From Leyella lascolaii (GTDB taxonomy: Bacteria; Bacteroidota; Bacteroidia; Bacteroidales; Bacteroidaceae): 64,000 nucleotides of DNA. The notes under the pieces were generated by a model. It was not told where the DNA came from. It made no database searches and worked only from the letters and a program-made list of their open reading frames with translations. Both the position numbers and the translations under genes were made by a program. The stretch covers positions 213,823 to 277,822 of the forward strand of contig NZ_LT556049.1 in the NCBI RefSeq assembly GCF_900079775.1, in the 5' to 3' direction. Of this stretch, positions 8,745 through 18,562 are shown in pieces (position 1 is the stretch's first letter; every line of letters begins with the position of its first letter).

Positions 8745-8942
8745 ATAAAAACGCTGCGGGACAGCCGGACGGGACATTCTGTTGTGCCAAACGGGCTTTT
8801 CCGCGTTGCAGGACGGTGTCTGTCGTACTGCCGGAAAGGCTTTTCGGTGCGGCAATAAAGCCCGTATGGCAGGGCGGAAGAGGCTTTTCGGGACATCGGA
8901 ACGGGCTTTTCCGGGCGGAGACAGAGCCGAGACGGGCGGGCG
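8745..8942. repeat. 22-bp tandem array C (9 exact units, weaker to about 8655)
   Basis: Units start at 8745, 8767, 8789, 8811, 8833, 8855, 8877, 8899 and 8921, with cores such as GGGCTTTTCCGC, AGGCTTTTCGG and AAAGCCCGTATGG. From about 8655 to 8744 related units continue with a slip of about 2 bp. Confidence 0.8.
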
Positions 8943-9334
8943 GTTGCGCGTAAGGCGTTGACGGACAGAGGTGTATGCATATCCTCGCAATACACAGGTA
9001 TTTTGCCGAAAAAGTGATTTTCGTCGGACAGGAGCGTTAAAATGGCGTTAATAAATGTTATACACAGACTTGCCGCACAGTATTGCATACGCTCCATATG
9101 AGGGCATCGCATCAGACCGGAAAACGGATGTGCGGTGGCAGAAGAGGATTCACAGCAGGATATGTTTCATTATTTTTAACAGCCGGACAGATATTATATA
9201 TACTAAAAATAATTATTTTTGTTCATTCTGGGCATTCTGTCAGGCTTGCCATATCCACGGCATCAGCCCCACGACAGGCGTATAAAAGGAAAAGAAAGAC
9301 TGAAACCGAAAAATATAACCCAAAACAACCGTAA
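8943..9334. other. Leader and promoter region of the 9335 gene
   Basis: No coding frame was found. A TATTTTTG box at 9214-9221 matches the -7 consensus TAnnTTTG in an AT-rich stretch, about 115 bp before the ATG at 9335. Confidence 0.45.
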
Positions 9335-10660
9335 ATGAAAAAGAACATCTACTTACCTTTAAGAACGCTGATAGCGACCGCATTCACAGCCGCACACGCC
9401 TTCAACGCAGACGCGCAGGACAGACTGATAAGCACGTTCAACGCCGACAGACCCATTCTGCCGTCATCGCAGTATACCCCTGCGGAGCAGTATCAGGCAG
9501 ACGTGTGGATATACGACTCGGGCATGCGCTACAACGACCAGTATTATAATAAGGTGTGGGGCGAGCCCGACGCCGACTCCGAGGGCAGGATGTGGTATGA
9601 GCCCGGATATGAGCTTACCGACGGCGAGAGGTCATGGCAGAGAGCCACATCGCCGTTCAGCACGGACGAGTATTATAAGGACAAAAAATCGTTCAGATGG
9701 ATTCAGGCTGAGATAATGGGCGACATATACATGCGCCGCACCTTCACCGTGGACAGGACGGTGCCCGGCACGGTGTTCCTCAGCGCGGGTCACGACGACG
9801 CTCCGGCTGAATGGTATATCAACGGAGTGAAGGTGCACTCCTCGGCAGACGGATGGAACAACGACGAATACATTCTGCTCACCGACGAGCAGAAGGCTCT
9901 CATAAAGACAGACGGGTCGGAGAACGTCCTCGCTGTGCACGTGCACCAGAACTGGGGAGGCGCGTTCGCCGACTGCGGACTGTATGAGGCTGACATGACG
10001 GCAGCCACCGACTACCTCACCACGGTGGCTTCGGGCGAGTGGGACTGCCGTTACTACTTCCTCAACTACAACTCCGACATAGCCGTGGCGGAGGCTGGAG
10101 AGTGGGCATCGTTGCAGGAGGACGAGCAGGACTGGATTCAGGGAGTGGGTCCGTTCAGCAACGACGCCAACATGTTCTTCATCAACAAGTGGGCGAGTCA
10201 GGTGCGCCCGATGCTCGTAAGGCGTCACTTCAGTCTCACGGCAGCCGACATCGAGAAGATAAAGGCTGGCAGACTGGTGCTCTCGTGCAGCTATGACGAG
10301 AACCCGAAGGTGTATCTCAACGGCACGCTCATATGGAGCGCGACGGGCTGGAACGACAACGACTACGCCGCACACGCCCTCACCGACACACAGAAAGAGC
10401 TGCTGCGCGAGGGCGACAACGTGCTTGCCGTGTCGCTGACACAGGGCGAGGGCGGCGGACACATAGACTACGGACTGAGCCTCATCAGCGAGTACATACC
10501 CACAGACATTGATGCCGTAACGGCTGGAAAGAACGTGCCGTCAGACGCGGACAACAGGGTGTACAGCCTGAGCGGCACCTATCTCGGCACGTCTACCGAC
10601 GGACTGAAGAAAGGAATATACATCGTGGGAGGGAAAAAGAAGGTTACAGGAAAACAATAA
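9335..10660 (+). CDS. Secreted protein with two beta-sandwich (galactose-binding-like) modules
   Basis: A 441-residue exported protein. The signal peptide is followed by likely cleavage before Gln (NADA/QDRL). Two similar halves are visible, about residues 65-225 and 235-390. Each has a W...V.PFS motif, an 'RRHF/RRTF' strand, a Y(I/L)NG (Y-NG) strand with 'GWN(D/N)(N/D)(D/E)Y', and an 'ENVLAV/DNVLAV' strand. This is the pattern of the sugar-binding jelly-roll domain of GH2-type enzymes, but no catalytic domain is present. The C-terminus (VYSLSG then LKKGIYIVGGKK) resembles a T9SS tail. The stop is 11 bp from the GH127 gene, so it may bind the same glycan at the cell surface. Confidence 0.7.
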   Translation: MKKNIYLPLRTLIATAFTAAHAFNADAQDRLISTFNADRPILPSSQYTPAEQYQADVWIYDSGMRYNDQYYNKVWGEPDADSEGRMWYEPGYELTDGERSWQRATSPFSTDEYYKDKKSFRWIQAEIMGDIYMRRTFTVDRTVPGTVFLSAGHDDAPAEWYINGVKVHSSADGWNNDEYILLTDEQKALIKTDGSENVLAVHVHQNWGGAFADCGLYEADMTAATDYLTTVASGEWDCRYYFLNYNSDIAVAEAGEWASLQEDEQDWIQGVGPFSNDANMFFINKWASQVRPMLVRRHFSLTAADIEKIKAGRLVLSCSYDENPKVYLNGTLIWSATGWNDNDYAAHALTDTQKELLREGDNVLAVSLTQGEGGGHIDYGLSLISEYIPTDIDAVTAGKNVPSDADNRVYSLSGTYLGTSTDGLKKGIYIVGGKKKVTGKQ

Positions 10661-10671
10661 CACATCATACA

Positions 10672-12747
10672 ATGGACAAAAAGACTCACAGCAACAGGAA
10701 ATGGATTACCGCATGCGCCGCCACAATGCTCTTCGCGGCGACGGCACAGGCACAGGACAAGGTGACGGTGACAGACCGTCCGCTCGTCTCCACAAGCTCA
10801 AACTACACCAACTTCAGGGCTCCGCTGAGGCAGGCTCCGCTGCTCAAGCTGCCCGTCGGACAGGTTCAGCCGCGCGGATGGCTGCGCAAGTATCTTGAGC
10901 TTCAGCGCGACGGACTCAACGGAAAGCTCAATACCATCAGCGCATGGCTCGACAAGAACAACAACCAATGGCTCTCCGACAGCGGCGACCACGGCTGGGA
11001 GGAGGTGCCCTACTGGCTTAGAGGCTATTGCAGCCTTGCCTACATACTCGACGACGAGGACATGAAGAAGGAGGCGCAGGTGTGGTTCGACGCCGTGTTC
11101 GAAAACCTGAAGAGCGACGGTTTCCTCGGTCCGCGCAACTACGAGAACGGCAATCCGGAGGTGTGGGCGCAGATGGTGATGCTCTGGGCGTTGCAGACCT
11201 ACTACGAGCACAGCGGCGACGAGAAGGTGCTCGACGCCATGACAGACTACTTCAAGTGGGAGATGACCGTGCCCGACTCTCAGTTTCTCAAAGGACTGTG
11301 GCAGGAGAAGCGAGGCGGCGACAACCTTTGGAGCGTCATATGGCTGTACAACCGCACGGGCGACGAGTCCATACTGCCGCTCATAGACAAGCTCCACCGC
11401 AACACGTCTGACTGGACCATGAAGGACGACCTGCCCAACTGGCACGGCGTGAACGTGGCGCAGGGATTCCGCGAGCCTGCCACCTATTATATGTATAACA
11501 ACGATCCGGACATGCTTCAAGCCACATACAACGCGTTCAACACCATGCGTCAGCGTTACGGACAGGTGCCGGGAGGAATGTACGGAGCCGACGAGAACGC
11601 GCGCGACGGATACTTCGACCCGCGCCAGGGAGCGGAGACGTGCGCCATTGTGGAACAGATGGCAAGCGACGAGATACTGATGGGCATCACAGGAGACCCG
11701 TTCTGGGCAGACCACTGTGAGAATGTCGCGCTCAACACATTCACCGCCGCGATGACCAGTGATATGAAAGCGCTGAGATACATCACGTCTCCCAACATGG
11801 CGATAAGCGACGAGAAGCTGCACGGACCGAGCATTGACAACAACCTGAGAGGCATGCTCTCGATGAGTCCTTTCAGCAGCCGGTGCTGCCAACACAACCA
11901 TGGAATGGGCTGGCCATACTATGCCGAGCACCTCGTAATGGCTACATCGGACAACGGACTCGCCACAATGCTCTACGCGGCAAACGAGACCACGGCGAAG
12001 GTTGGTGCAGAAGGACATACCGTAAGACTCACGGAGGACACGGAATATCCGTTTGAGGAGAAAGTGACCCTCACCGTCCACACCGGCGGCGAAGGCGTGA
12101 CCTTCCCGCTCTATCTGCGCGTTCCGGCATGGTCGGACAAGACGGCGGTGAGCCTGAACGGCAAGAGTCTCAGCGTGGCAGGAGCTGAAGGCAAGTATGT
12201 GCGCATAGAGCGCGAGTGGCAGGACGGCGACAAGGTGGAGCTCGAGATGCCCATGTCGGTCACCTCGCAGGTGTGGCAGCAGAACAAGGGGAGCGTGAGC
12301 GTGAACTACGGACCGATGACTCTGTCGCTCAAGATAAAGGAGAACTTCGAGCAGCACGACAGCCGCGACCCCGCCTTCGTGCAGGACGACTCTCACTGGC
12401 AGGAGGGTGTTGACGCCTCGCTGTGGCCCTGCTACGTGCTCAAACCCGAGTCGCAGTGGAACTACGCCCTGAAGGTGGACCGCTCGTTCATCCCTTCCGG
12501 CATCACCGTAACGAAGAAAGAGTGGCCCGCAGACGACATGCCTTTCACTGCCGAAAGCGTGCCGCTGGAGTTCAGCGTGAAGGGTTATCAGATTCCGTCG
12601 TGGGGATATGACGCCACAGGAATGACTGACCAGCTGCCCGTGAAATGGGCTGAACGCAGCACACAGGAGACTTCCCTCACGCTCATACCCATGGGTGCGG
12701 CACGCCTGCGCATATCGGCGTTCCCCAAAGTGGTGGACGGTGAGTGA
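10672..12747 (+). CDS. GH127-type beta-L-arabinofuranosidase (DUF1680 family)
   Basis: A 691-residue exported enzyme with a signal peptide (likely cut before QDKV). The (alpha/alpha)6 barrel begins at GQVQPRGWLRKYLELQRDG. The residues expected of the zinc-thiolate site known from HypBA1 are present: Glu322-Thr-Cys324 in GAETCAIVEQM, and the pair Cys405-Cys406 in SRCCQHNHG, where one Cys acts as nucleophile. A beta-sandwich C-terminal part follows. The family releases L-arabinofuranose from plant glycans or glycoproteins, but subfamilies such as GH146 have related folds, so the exact linkage is unproven. It lies 11 bp after the carbohydrate-binding-like protein. Confidence 0.8.
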   Translation: MDKKTHSNRKWITACAATMLFAATAQAQDKVTVTDRPLVSTSSNYTNFRAPLRQAPLLKLPVGQVQPRGWLRKYLELQRDGLNGKLNTISAWLDKNNNQWLSDSGDHGWEEVPYWLRGYCSLAYILDDEDMKKEAQVWFDAVFENLKSDGFLGPRNYENGNPEVWAQMVMLWALQTYYEHSGDEKVLDAMTDYFKWEMTVPDSQFLKGLWQEKRGGDNLWSVIWLYNRTGDESILPLIDKLHRNTSDWTMKDDLPNWHGVNVAQGFREPATYYMYNNDPDMLQATYNAFNTMRQRYGQVPGGMYGADENARDGYFDPRQGAETCAIVEQMASDEILMGITGDPFWADHCENVALNTFTAAMTSDMKALRYITSPNMAISDEKLHGPSIDNNLRGMLSMSPFSSRCCQHNHGMGWPYYAEHLVMATSDNGLATMLYAANETTAKVGAEGHTVRLTEDTEYPFEEKVTLTVHTGGEGVTFPLYLRVPAWSDKTAVSLNGKSLSVAGAEGKYVRIEREWQDGDKVELEMPMSVTSQVWQQNKGSVSVNYGPMTLSLKIKENFEQHDSRDPAFVQDDSHWQEGVDASLWPCYVLKPESQWNYALKVDRSFIPSGITVTKKEWPADDMPFTAESVPLEFSVKGYQIPSWGYDATGMTDQLPVKWAERSTQETSLTLIPMGAARLRISAFPKVVDGE

Positions 12748-12898
12748 CAGAAACGTCTCCTTACACAGCATTATACATAACCTATGACCACGGCGGCGGC
12801 ATTGCCGGGCGGCACGGGAAAGCCCGTTCCGGCACATGCCGACGCCGTAATCGATAATATATATAAGGTATATACAATAACGGTATAAGTTTATCAGA
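12748..12898. repeat. Short intergenic gap with one or two 22-bp-like units
   Basis: GGCGGCATTGCCGGGCGGCA and GGAAAGCCCGTTCCGGCACATG (12813-12840 area) resemble isolated members of the 22-bp family. Too few units for an independent call. Confidence 0.35.
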
Positions 12899-13468
12899 AT
12901 GCAATTTATGAGAACATTGCTCATCAGCACAATCCTAATGCTGTCCCTGGCGACACCGGCAGAGACAGTGACGGCAGCCAACACACACTCTCGGCAGACC
13001 GCCTCCGTATGCCAGAACCCTCAGCGCGACAGGCACAAAAAGCACAAACGGCACAAGAGAAAGAGGCATTACATCATAACCGCAGACAAGGTTTATTACG
13101 ACAGGCAGGCGGTGAGCGGAGCGTCGGCATCGAGCTTCAAGGAGATGAAAGACGGTTACGCCGCCGACGACTTCACCGTTTATTATGAGGGAAAAAAGAT
13201 TGGCGGCGCGACGGCAATGAGCTTCAGGGTGCTGGGCGACGGATATGCCACCGACGGATTCGGCGTGTACTACAAAGGCAGGGAAATGAAAGACGCCACC
13301 GAGTCGGGCTTCAAGGTGCTCGGAGACGGATATGCCACAGACGGCTTCAACGCATTCTACAAAGGCAGGGAAATAGAAGACGCGGCGGTGACAAGCTTCA
13401 AGGTGCTCAAGGACGGGTACGCCCGCGACAGCTTCAATGCCTATTACAAAGGCAGGAAGATGGATTGA
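12899..13468 (+). CDS. DKNYY-repeat exported protein
   Basis: A 189-residue protein with an N-terminal signal peptide, a basic linker (DRHKKHKRHKRKRHY) and four repeats of about 31 residues from residue 60. Each repeat runs roughly '(V/A)YY.G+.(I/M).(D/G)A...SFK(V/E)(L/M).DGYA.D.F'. This is the DKNYY repeat found in many Gram-negative proteins of unknown role. Its repeats 2-4 are very alike, which suggests recent internal duplication. It reads alone between the GH127 gene and the repeat-rich promoter region of the GH3-family gene. Confidence 0.75.
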   Translation: MQFMRTLLISTILMLSLATPAETVTAANTHSRQTASVCQNPQRDRHKKHKRHKRKRHYIITADKVYYDRQAVSGASASSFKEMKDGYAADDFTVYYEGKKIGGATAMSFRVLGDGYATDGFGVYYKGREMKDATESGFKVLGDGYATDGFNAFYKGREIEDAAVTSFKVLKDGYARDSFNAYYKGRKMD

Positions 13469-13546
13469 GCGCGCGCCGCACAGTGCCTTTGGACTCCTCA
13501 TTCTAAAAAAATGGTCAAATTGTTCACTGTTTAGAAAAGTTTGAAC

Positions 13547-13776
13547 TATATTTGCATAAGATATAGCTGCACTCGGGAAACTAAGAGCAAGCTCTCTTTC
13601 CGCTCGTTGGCAATATCTTTAAATAAGATAAGATGCGGCTCGGTAGTATCAAGTTAAGTAAAACTTCGTTTTCCTTACTTGCTTCTGCACTCGCCTTTCA
13701 TTATCTTTGCATAAGACATAGCTGCGCTCGGGAAACCATAGCAAGCTCTGTTTCCGCTCGCTGGCAATATCTTTAA
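13547..13776 (+). repeat. Promoter-bearing tandem repeat (67/88/67 bp units)
   Basis: TAnnTTT(G/A) boxes occur at 13547 (TATATTTG), 13614 (TATCTTTA), 13702 (TATCTTTG) and 13769 (TATCTTTA), so successive units are 67, 88 and 67 bp. The 88-bp unit also has TTG 20 bp before its box, a full -33/-7 promoter layout. Recurrent blocks are GCACTCGGGAAA, CTTTCCGCTCG and GATGCGGCTCGG. The array ends about 100 bp before the GH3-family gene. Confidence 0.7.
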
Positions 13777-13873
13777 ACAACATAAAAACAGGACAGACGA
13801 CAAAGAGTGTTTCTGTTACGGGCCGGCAAATACGGCTCATTAAGAGAAGTATTCTTTTATATATTTAACTAAA

Positions 13874-15403
13874 ATGAGCTTAACAAGCATAGCAGGAAAG
13901 TTTTTTCTGGCAAGGCAAAAAAAACTTGAACAGCACATCAACGGTGCAGAGACGCTGCAGAACAACGTCCTACATCATCTCATAGAAAAGGGCAGATACA
14001 CCGAGTACGGCCGCAAACACCTCTTCAGCAGCATCAAAGACTACGACTCATTCACGCGCAACGTGCCCGTGAACACATACGAGGAGCTCAAAGCCGACAT
14101 CGACCGCATGCGCCACGGAGAGCCGGATGTGCTGTGGCAAGGTACTGTGAAGTGGTATGCCAAGTCGTCCGGCACGACCAATGACAAGAGCAAGTTCATC
14201 CCCATATCGCAGGAAGGGCTTCACCGCATACACTATCAGGGAGGCAGCGACGTTGTAGCCATCTATCTCAGAAACAATCCCTCGAGCCGCATGTTCGACG
14301 GCAAGGGACTCATTCTCGGCGGAAGCCACTCGTCAAACTACAACCTTCCGAACAGTCTTGTGGGCGACCTGAGCGCGATACTCATAGAAAACATCAACCC
14401 TCTTGTGAACCTTGTGAGAGTGCCGAAAAAGAGTACCGCACTGCTCAGCGACTTCGAGGTGAAGCGCGAGCGCATAGCCGCCGAGACGCTCAACGCCAAC
14501 GTAACCAACCTCTCGGGCGTGCCGTCGTGGATGCTCAGCGTGCTGGTGAAGGTGCTGGAGATGTCGGGCAAGAAGACAATAGACGAGGTGTGGCCCAACC
14601 TCGAGGTGTTCTTCCACGGAGGAATAGCATTCACTCCATACCGCAGTCAGTATGAGAAGATAATCACCTCGCCTAAGATGAGATACATGGAAACCTACAA
14701 CGCCAGCGAAGGATTCTTCGGTATACAGGACGATCCGGCAGACAAGTCGATGCTGCTCATGTGCGACTACGACGTGTTCTACGAGTTCCTGCCCATGGAC
14801 GAGCTTGAAAGCGACCACCCGTCGATAGTCCCTCTGTGGGGCGTGGAGACGGGGCGCAACTATGCCATGCTCATAACCACATCGTGCGGACTGTGGCGTT
14901 ACATGATAGGAGACACCGTCCGGTTCACCTCACGCAATCCCTACAAGTTTGTCATCACAGGCAGAACGAAATACTTCATCAACGCCTTCGGAGAGGAACT
15001 CATACAGGACAACGCCGAGAAAGGGCTGGCATACGCCTGCGAGATGACCGGAGCGGAGGTGAGCGAATACACCGCCGCACCGCTCTTCATGGACCAGAAG
15101 GCAAAGTGCAGGCACCAATGGGTGATAGAGTTCGCAAAAGAACCGGACAGCCTCGAACGCTTCGCCGCGCTGCTGGACAAGCGTCTTCAGGAGGTGAACA
15201 GCGACTATGAGGCAAAACGTTATCACGACATCACGATGCAGCACCTTGAAGTGATAAAGGCGCGGCCGGGACTTTTCAACGACTGGATGAAGTCGCGCAA
15301 CAAGCTCGGAGGACAGAACAAGGTGCCACGGCTGTCCAACAGCCGCGACAACATAAACAGTCTGCTGGAAATGAACGGCGGCTGCGAGGGCGGGAAAGAG
15401 TGA
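13874..15403 (+). CDS. GH3 auxin-responsive-promoter family protein (acyl-adenylate-forming enzyme)
   Basis: A 509-residue protein of the GH3 family. KSSGTTNDKSKFIPIS (from about residue 97) is the phosphate-binding loop of this ATP-dependent acyl-adenylate fold, and the YNASEGFFG and LWRYMIGDTVRFTS motifs follow in the usual order. Plant members conjugate amino acids to hormones. Bacterial members are widespread in Bacteroidetes and their substrates are largely unknown. It is cytoplasmic, with no signal peptide. It leads a run with the Ig-like lipoprotein and the DUF3108 protein, and three or four promoter-like repeats lie upstream. Confidence 0.85.
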   Translation: MSLTSIAGKFFLARQKKLEQHINGAETLQNNVLHHLIEKGRYTEYGRKHLFSSIKDYDSFTRNVPVNTYEELKADIDRMRHGEPDVLWQGTVKWYAKSSGTTNDKSKFIPISQEGLHRIHYQGGSDVVAIYLRNNPSSRMFDGKGLILGGSHSSNYNLPNSLVGDLSAILIENINPLVNLVRVPKKSTALLSDFEVKRERIAAETLNANVTNLSGVPSWMLSVLVKVLEMSGKKTIDEVWPNLEVFFHGGIAFTPYRSQYEKIITSPKMRYMETYNASEGFFGIQDDPADKSMLLMCDYDVFYEFLPMDELESDHPSIVPLWGVETGRNYAMLITTSCGLWRYMIGDTVRFTSRNPYKFVITGRTKYFINAFGEELIQDNAEKGLAYACEMTGAEVSEYTAAPLFMDQKAKCRHQWVIEFAKEPDSLERFAALLDKRLQEVNSDYEAKRYHDITMQHLEVIKARPGLFNDWMKSRNKLGGQNKVPRLSNSRDNINSLLEMNGGCEGGKE

Positions 15404-15511
15404 GCACACGCCATCCGCACACCGCCCGCATAAAGACAATGAAGAATGGACAAGGCTGAGAAAACGACATATCCACACAACAGTACGGGCTACCGCCGAC
15501 GTACACACATC

Positions 15512-17533
15512 ATGCGCAAGGCGATGCTGCCGCTGTGCATGGCAGTCATTGCTGCCGTGATGTCGTGCGCAAGGATGGGTCAGCCCGACGGGGGATGGTA
15601 CGACGAGACCCCGCCGAGCGTCATCGGCGCGTCACCGGACGACGGTGCCACGAACGTGAGACAGCAGAAGATAAGCATCTTCTTCGACGAGTTTGTCAAG
15701 ATAGACAACGCCACGGAGAAGGTGGTGGTGTCTCCTCCGCAGGCTGAGATGCCTGAGATAAAGAGCGCGGGAAAGAAAATCGAGGTTGAGCTGAAGGACT
15801 CCCTGCGCGCCAACACCACCTATACGATAGACTTCAGCGACGCCATTTCAGACAACAACGAGGGCAACCCGCTCGGCAACTACGCCTACACCTTCTCCAC
15901 GGGCGACCGGATAGACACCCTGCAAGTGTCCGGACACGTGCTCGAGGCAGAGAATCTGGAACCCATAAAAGGCATTCTCGTGGGACTGTACAGCGACATG
16001 GCTGACTCGGCTTTCGTGTCGTCGCCGATGATAAGGATAGCGCGCACCGACAGCAGGGGACAGTTCGTCATAAAGGGAGTGGCTCCGGGAAGCTACCGCA
16101 TATACGCCTTGCAGGACATGGACGGCGACTACAAGTTCAGCCAGAAGAGCGAGAAGATAGCCTTCACCACCGACATCATCACACCGTCCACTACCGGTGC
16201 CACACGCCAGGACACCACATGGCTCGACTCACTCCGCATAAAAAGCATCTCTAAAGTGGGATACACGCGGTTCATACCCGACGACATAGTGCTCAAGGCG
16301 TTCACCGAGCCGCTCACAGACAGATACCTCATCAAGAGCGAACGGCAGGAGCCCGACCACTTCACGTTCTTCTTCAGCTACGGAAACGACAGCCTGCCGC
16401 AGATAAAAGGCATTGGTTTCGACTCCTCCGACGCCTTCATCATAGAGCACTCGGAGAAGCGCGACACCGTGACTTACTGGCTGAAGGACACCACACTGGT
16501 CAACCGCGACACGCTCAACGTGCAGCTCAGATACATGGCTACCGACACGCTGGGACACCTGCAACTGCAGACCGACACGCTGCAGATGCTCTCCAAAAAG
16601 CCGTACGAGAGGCGGATGAAGGAAAAGAAGAAGTCGTTCGAGGAATGGCAGAAGCAGCAGGAGCGGAGAAAGAAGCGCGGACAGCCATACGACTCCATCA
16701 TGCCGCCCGAACCGCTCGACTACGACATATCCGTGCCACAGAAGCTGCGGCCTGACGAGAACATACACTTTGAGTTCAAGACACCGCTCGCCCACATCGA
16801 CATAAGCAAGATACACCTCTACTCCAAGCGCGACACGCTGTGGTACAACGCGCCGTTCGAGCTGCTTCCCGACCGCAAGGACACGCTCGACCACGCCGAC
16901 ACCACATACGCAGGAACGCCCGAGCTGCACCTGCGTAAGTATGTACTCATGGGCGAATGGAAGCCCGACATAGAGTACAGTCTTGAAATCGACTCCGCCG
17001 CATTCACCGACATATACGGCAAGAGCACCAAAAAGCTGAAACAGGGATTCAAGGTGAGCGCGCTCAGCGAGTTCGGAACGCTCCTCCTCTCCATCAACGG
17101 CACGGACGGACAACCCATCGTCGTGCAGCTGCTCGACACGTCGGACAAACCCGTGAAAGAGGTCAAGACAAGCGGAACGACGGCAGAATTCTTCTACATC
17201 AAGCCCGGACGCTACTACCTCAGGATGTTCGTCGACTCAAACAACAACGGCATATGGGACACGGGCGACTACGCCTCGGGACGCCAGGCGGAGGAAGTGT
17301 TCTACTATCCCGAACCCGTCGAGTGCCGCGAGAAGTGGGACATAAGCAAGACATGGAGCCCGAGGGCAACGGTGCTGACACGACAGAAGCCGTCGCAGAT
17401 AACCAAACAGAAGGCTGAGCAGACCAGGCAGGTGAAGCAGCGCAACGCCGAACGGGCACGCAAACTGGGAATAGAATATCTTCCGGAGATGCAGAAACAG
17501 ATGCAGAAGAGACTGAAACGGCAGAAAAAATAG
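15512..17533 (+). CDS. Ig-like (Big_5) domain lipoprotein
   Basis: A 673-residue predicted lipoprotein. Signal MRKAMLPLCMAVIAAVMSC gives a lipid Cys at about residue 19. The first ~110 residues are a Big_5 Ig-like domain (PPSVIGASPDDGATNVRQQKI ... YTFSTG), followed by a transthyretin-like segment (GHVLEAENLEPIKGILVGLY) and several beta-rich modules. A Lys/Arg/Gln-rich C-terminal tail is probably helical. The frame opens at 15446, but the ATG at 15512 is chosen because it starts the signal peptide. It sits between the GH3-family and DUF3108 genes, an envelope role is likely, and the exact function is unknown. Confidence 0.75.
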   Translation: MRKAMLPLCMAVIAAVMSCARMGQPDGGWYDETPPSVIGASPDDGATNVRQQKISIFFDEFVKIDNATEKVVVSPPQAEMPEIKSAGKKIEVELKDSLRANTTYTIDFSDAISDNNEGNPLGNYAYTFSTGDRIDTLQVSGHVLEAENLEPIKGILVGLYSDMADSAFVSSPMIRIARTDSRGQFVIKGVAPGSYRIYALQDMDGDYKFSQKSEKIAFTTDIITPSTTGATRQDTTWLDSLRIKSISKVGYTRFIPDDIVLKAFTEPLTDRYLIKSERQEPDHFTFFFSYGNDSLPQIKGIGFDSSDAFIIEHSEKRDTVTYWLKDTTLVNRDTLNVQLRYMATDTLGHLQLQTDTLQMLSKKPYERRMKEKKKSFEEWQKQQERRKKRGQPYDSIMPPEPLDYDISVPQKLRPDENIHFEFKTPLAHIDISKIHLYSKRDTLWYNAPFELLPDRKDTLDHADTTYAGTPELHLRKYVLMGEWKPDIEYSLEIDSAAFTDIYGKSTKKLKQGFKVSALSEFGTLLLSINGTDGQPIVVQLLDTSDKPVKEVKTSGTTAEFFYIKPGRYYLRMFVDSNNNGIWDTGDYASGRQAEEVFYYPEPVECREKWDISKTWSPRATVLTRQKPSQITKQKAEQTRQVKQRNAERARKLGIEYLPEMQKQMQKRLKRQKK

Positions 17534-17569
17534 GACATACAGTCCTACAACCATCATAAGCATAAGACT

Positions 17570-18382
17570 ATGGACATAAGAAAACACTCCTTCGCAATAA
17601 TGTTGCTGACGCTCATCACCACGGTGGCGGCGGCACAGTGCACATACAAGAACACGGCGTTCAAGTCGGGAGAGTTCCTCTCCTACAACCTTTACTACAA
17701 CTGGAAATTCATCTGGGTGAAGGCAGGAAACGCAAGCATGTCTACCGTGGAAAGCCACTACAACGGGAGAAAGGCATACAGGGCGTCACTCACAACGCGA
17801 GGAAACAATCGCGTGGACGACCTCTTCGTGCTGCGCGACACGCTGTTGTGTTACAGCAGCCTTGCCATGGAACCGCTCTACTACCGCAAAGGCGCGCGCG
17901 AGGGTTCGCGATACACCGTCGACGAAGTGTTCTACTCATACTCCGACGGACAGCAGAAGATGAAGATGCACCGCCAGAAACACGACGGCAAACACACATG
18001 GAAGGACATATCACCCGATGAGTGCAGCTACGACATGATGAACATTTTCCTGCGCGCGCGCTCCTTCAATCCGGAGGGATGGAAGACGGGCAACGTGATA
18101 AGCTTCCCCATCGCGGACGGGAGGAAGACCACTCCCGCACGGCTGGTATACCGGGGAAAGACCGTCATAAAGGCGGACAACGGACGGAAATACCGCTGTC
18201 TGCAACTATCATACCTCGAACTTGAGAAAGGCAAATACAAGGAGATAGTGCGCTTCTATGTGAGCGACGACGCCAACCACATACCCGTAAGGCTCGACAT
18301 GTTCCTGAAGTTCGGCTCGGCAAAGGCGTTCCTCGTGGGCTACAAGGGACTGCGCAACCCCGTGTCGTCGCTGGTGCAGTGA
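17570..18382 (+). CDS. DUF3108 exported protein
   Basis: A 270-residue protein with a signal peptide (likely cut before QCTY) and a beta-rich body typical of DUF3108: FKSGEFLSYNLYYNWKFIWVKAG at the start, then V.S.YNG+KAY, and late strands YRCLQLSYLE and RFYVSDDANHIPVRLD. The family is predicted to be a periplasmic or outer-membrane-associated lipid-binding-like fold of unknown function. It lies 36 bp after the Ig-like lipoprotein, in the same operon. Confidence 0.75.
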   Translation: MDIRKHSFAIMLLTLITTVAAAQCTYKNTAFKSGEFLSYNLYYNWKFIWVKAGNASMSTVESHYNGRKAYRASLTTRGNNRVDDLFVLRDTLLCYSSLAMEPLYYRKGAREGSRYTVDEVFYSYSDGQQKMKMHRQKHDGKHTWKDISPDECSYDMMNIFLRARSFNPEGWKTGNVISFPIADGRKTTPARLVYRGKTVIKADNGRKYRCLQLSYLELEKGKYKEIVRFYVSDDANHIPVRLDMFLKFGSAKAFLVGYKGLRNPVSSLVQ

Positions 18383-18454
18383 CACGGTTTATGCAATGTC
18401 CGCACACGGAAGACATGACACATTTGCAGTGAAATCATCCATCGACATCTCAAT

Positions 18455-18508
18455 AATACCCGCGTATTCGCACGTCGGCACACATCCGGCTGCAAATACG
18501 CGGGTATT
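18455..18508. repeat. 54-nt hairpin element, copy 1
   Basis: AATACCCGCGTATT pairs with AATACGCGGGTATT around an inner region that also pairs partly (TCGCAcgtCGG / CCGgctGCA). Related copies, partly in opposite orientation, lie near 32099-32152, 55480-55530 and 26133-26184. It may also end the DUF3108 transcript. Confidence 0.65.
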
Positions 18509-18562
18509 CTGCATTTTATATAACACTCTGGCATACAACCGATTACTGTTTTTCATATCATA

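Noticed and set aside
10798..12984. Long antisense frame (728 residues) opposite the GH127 gene
   Set aside because: GC-rich third codon positions in the sense gene remove stop codons on the other strand; the sense gene has clear motifs and the antisense translation has none.
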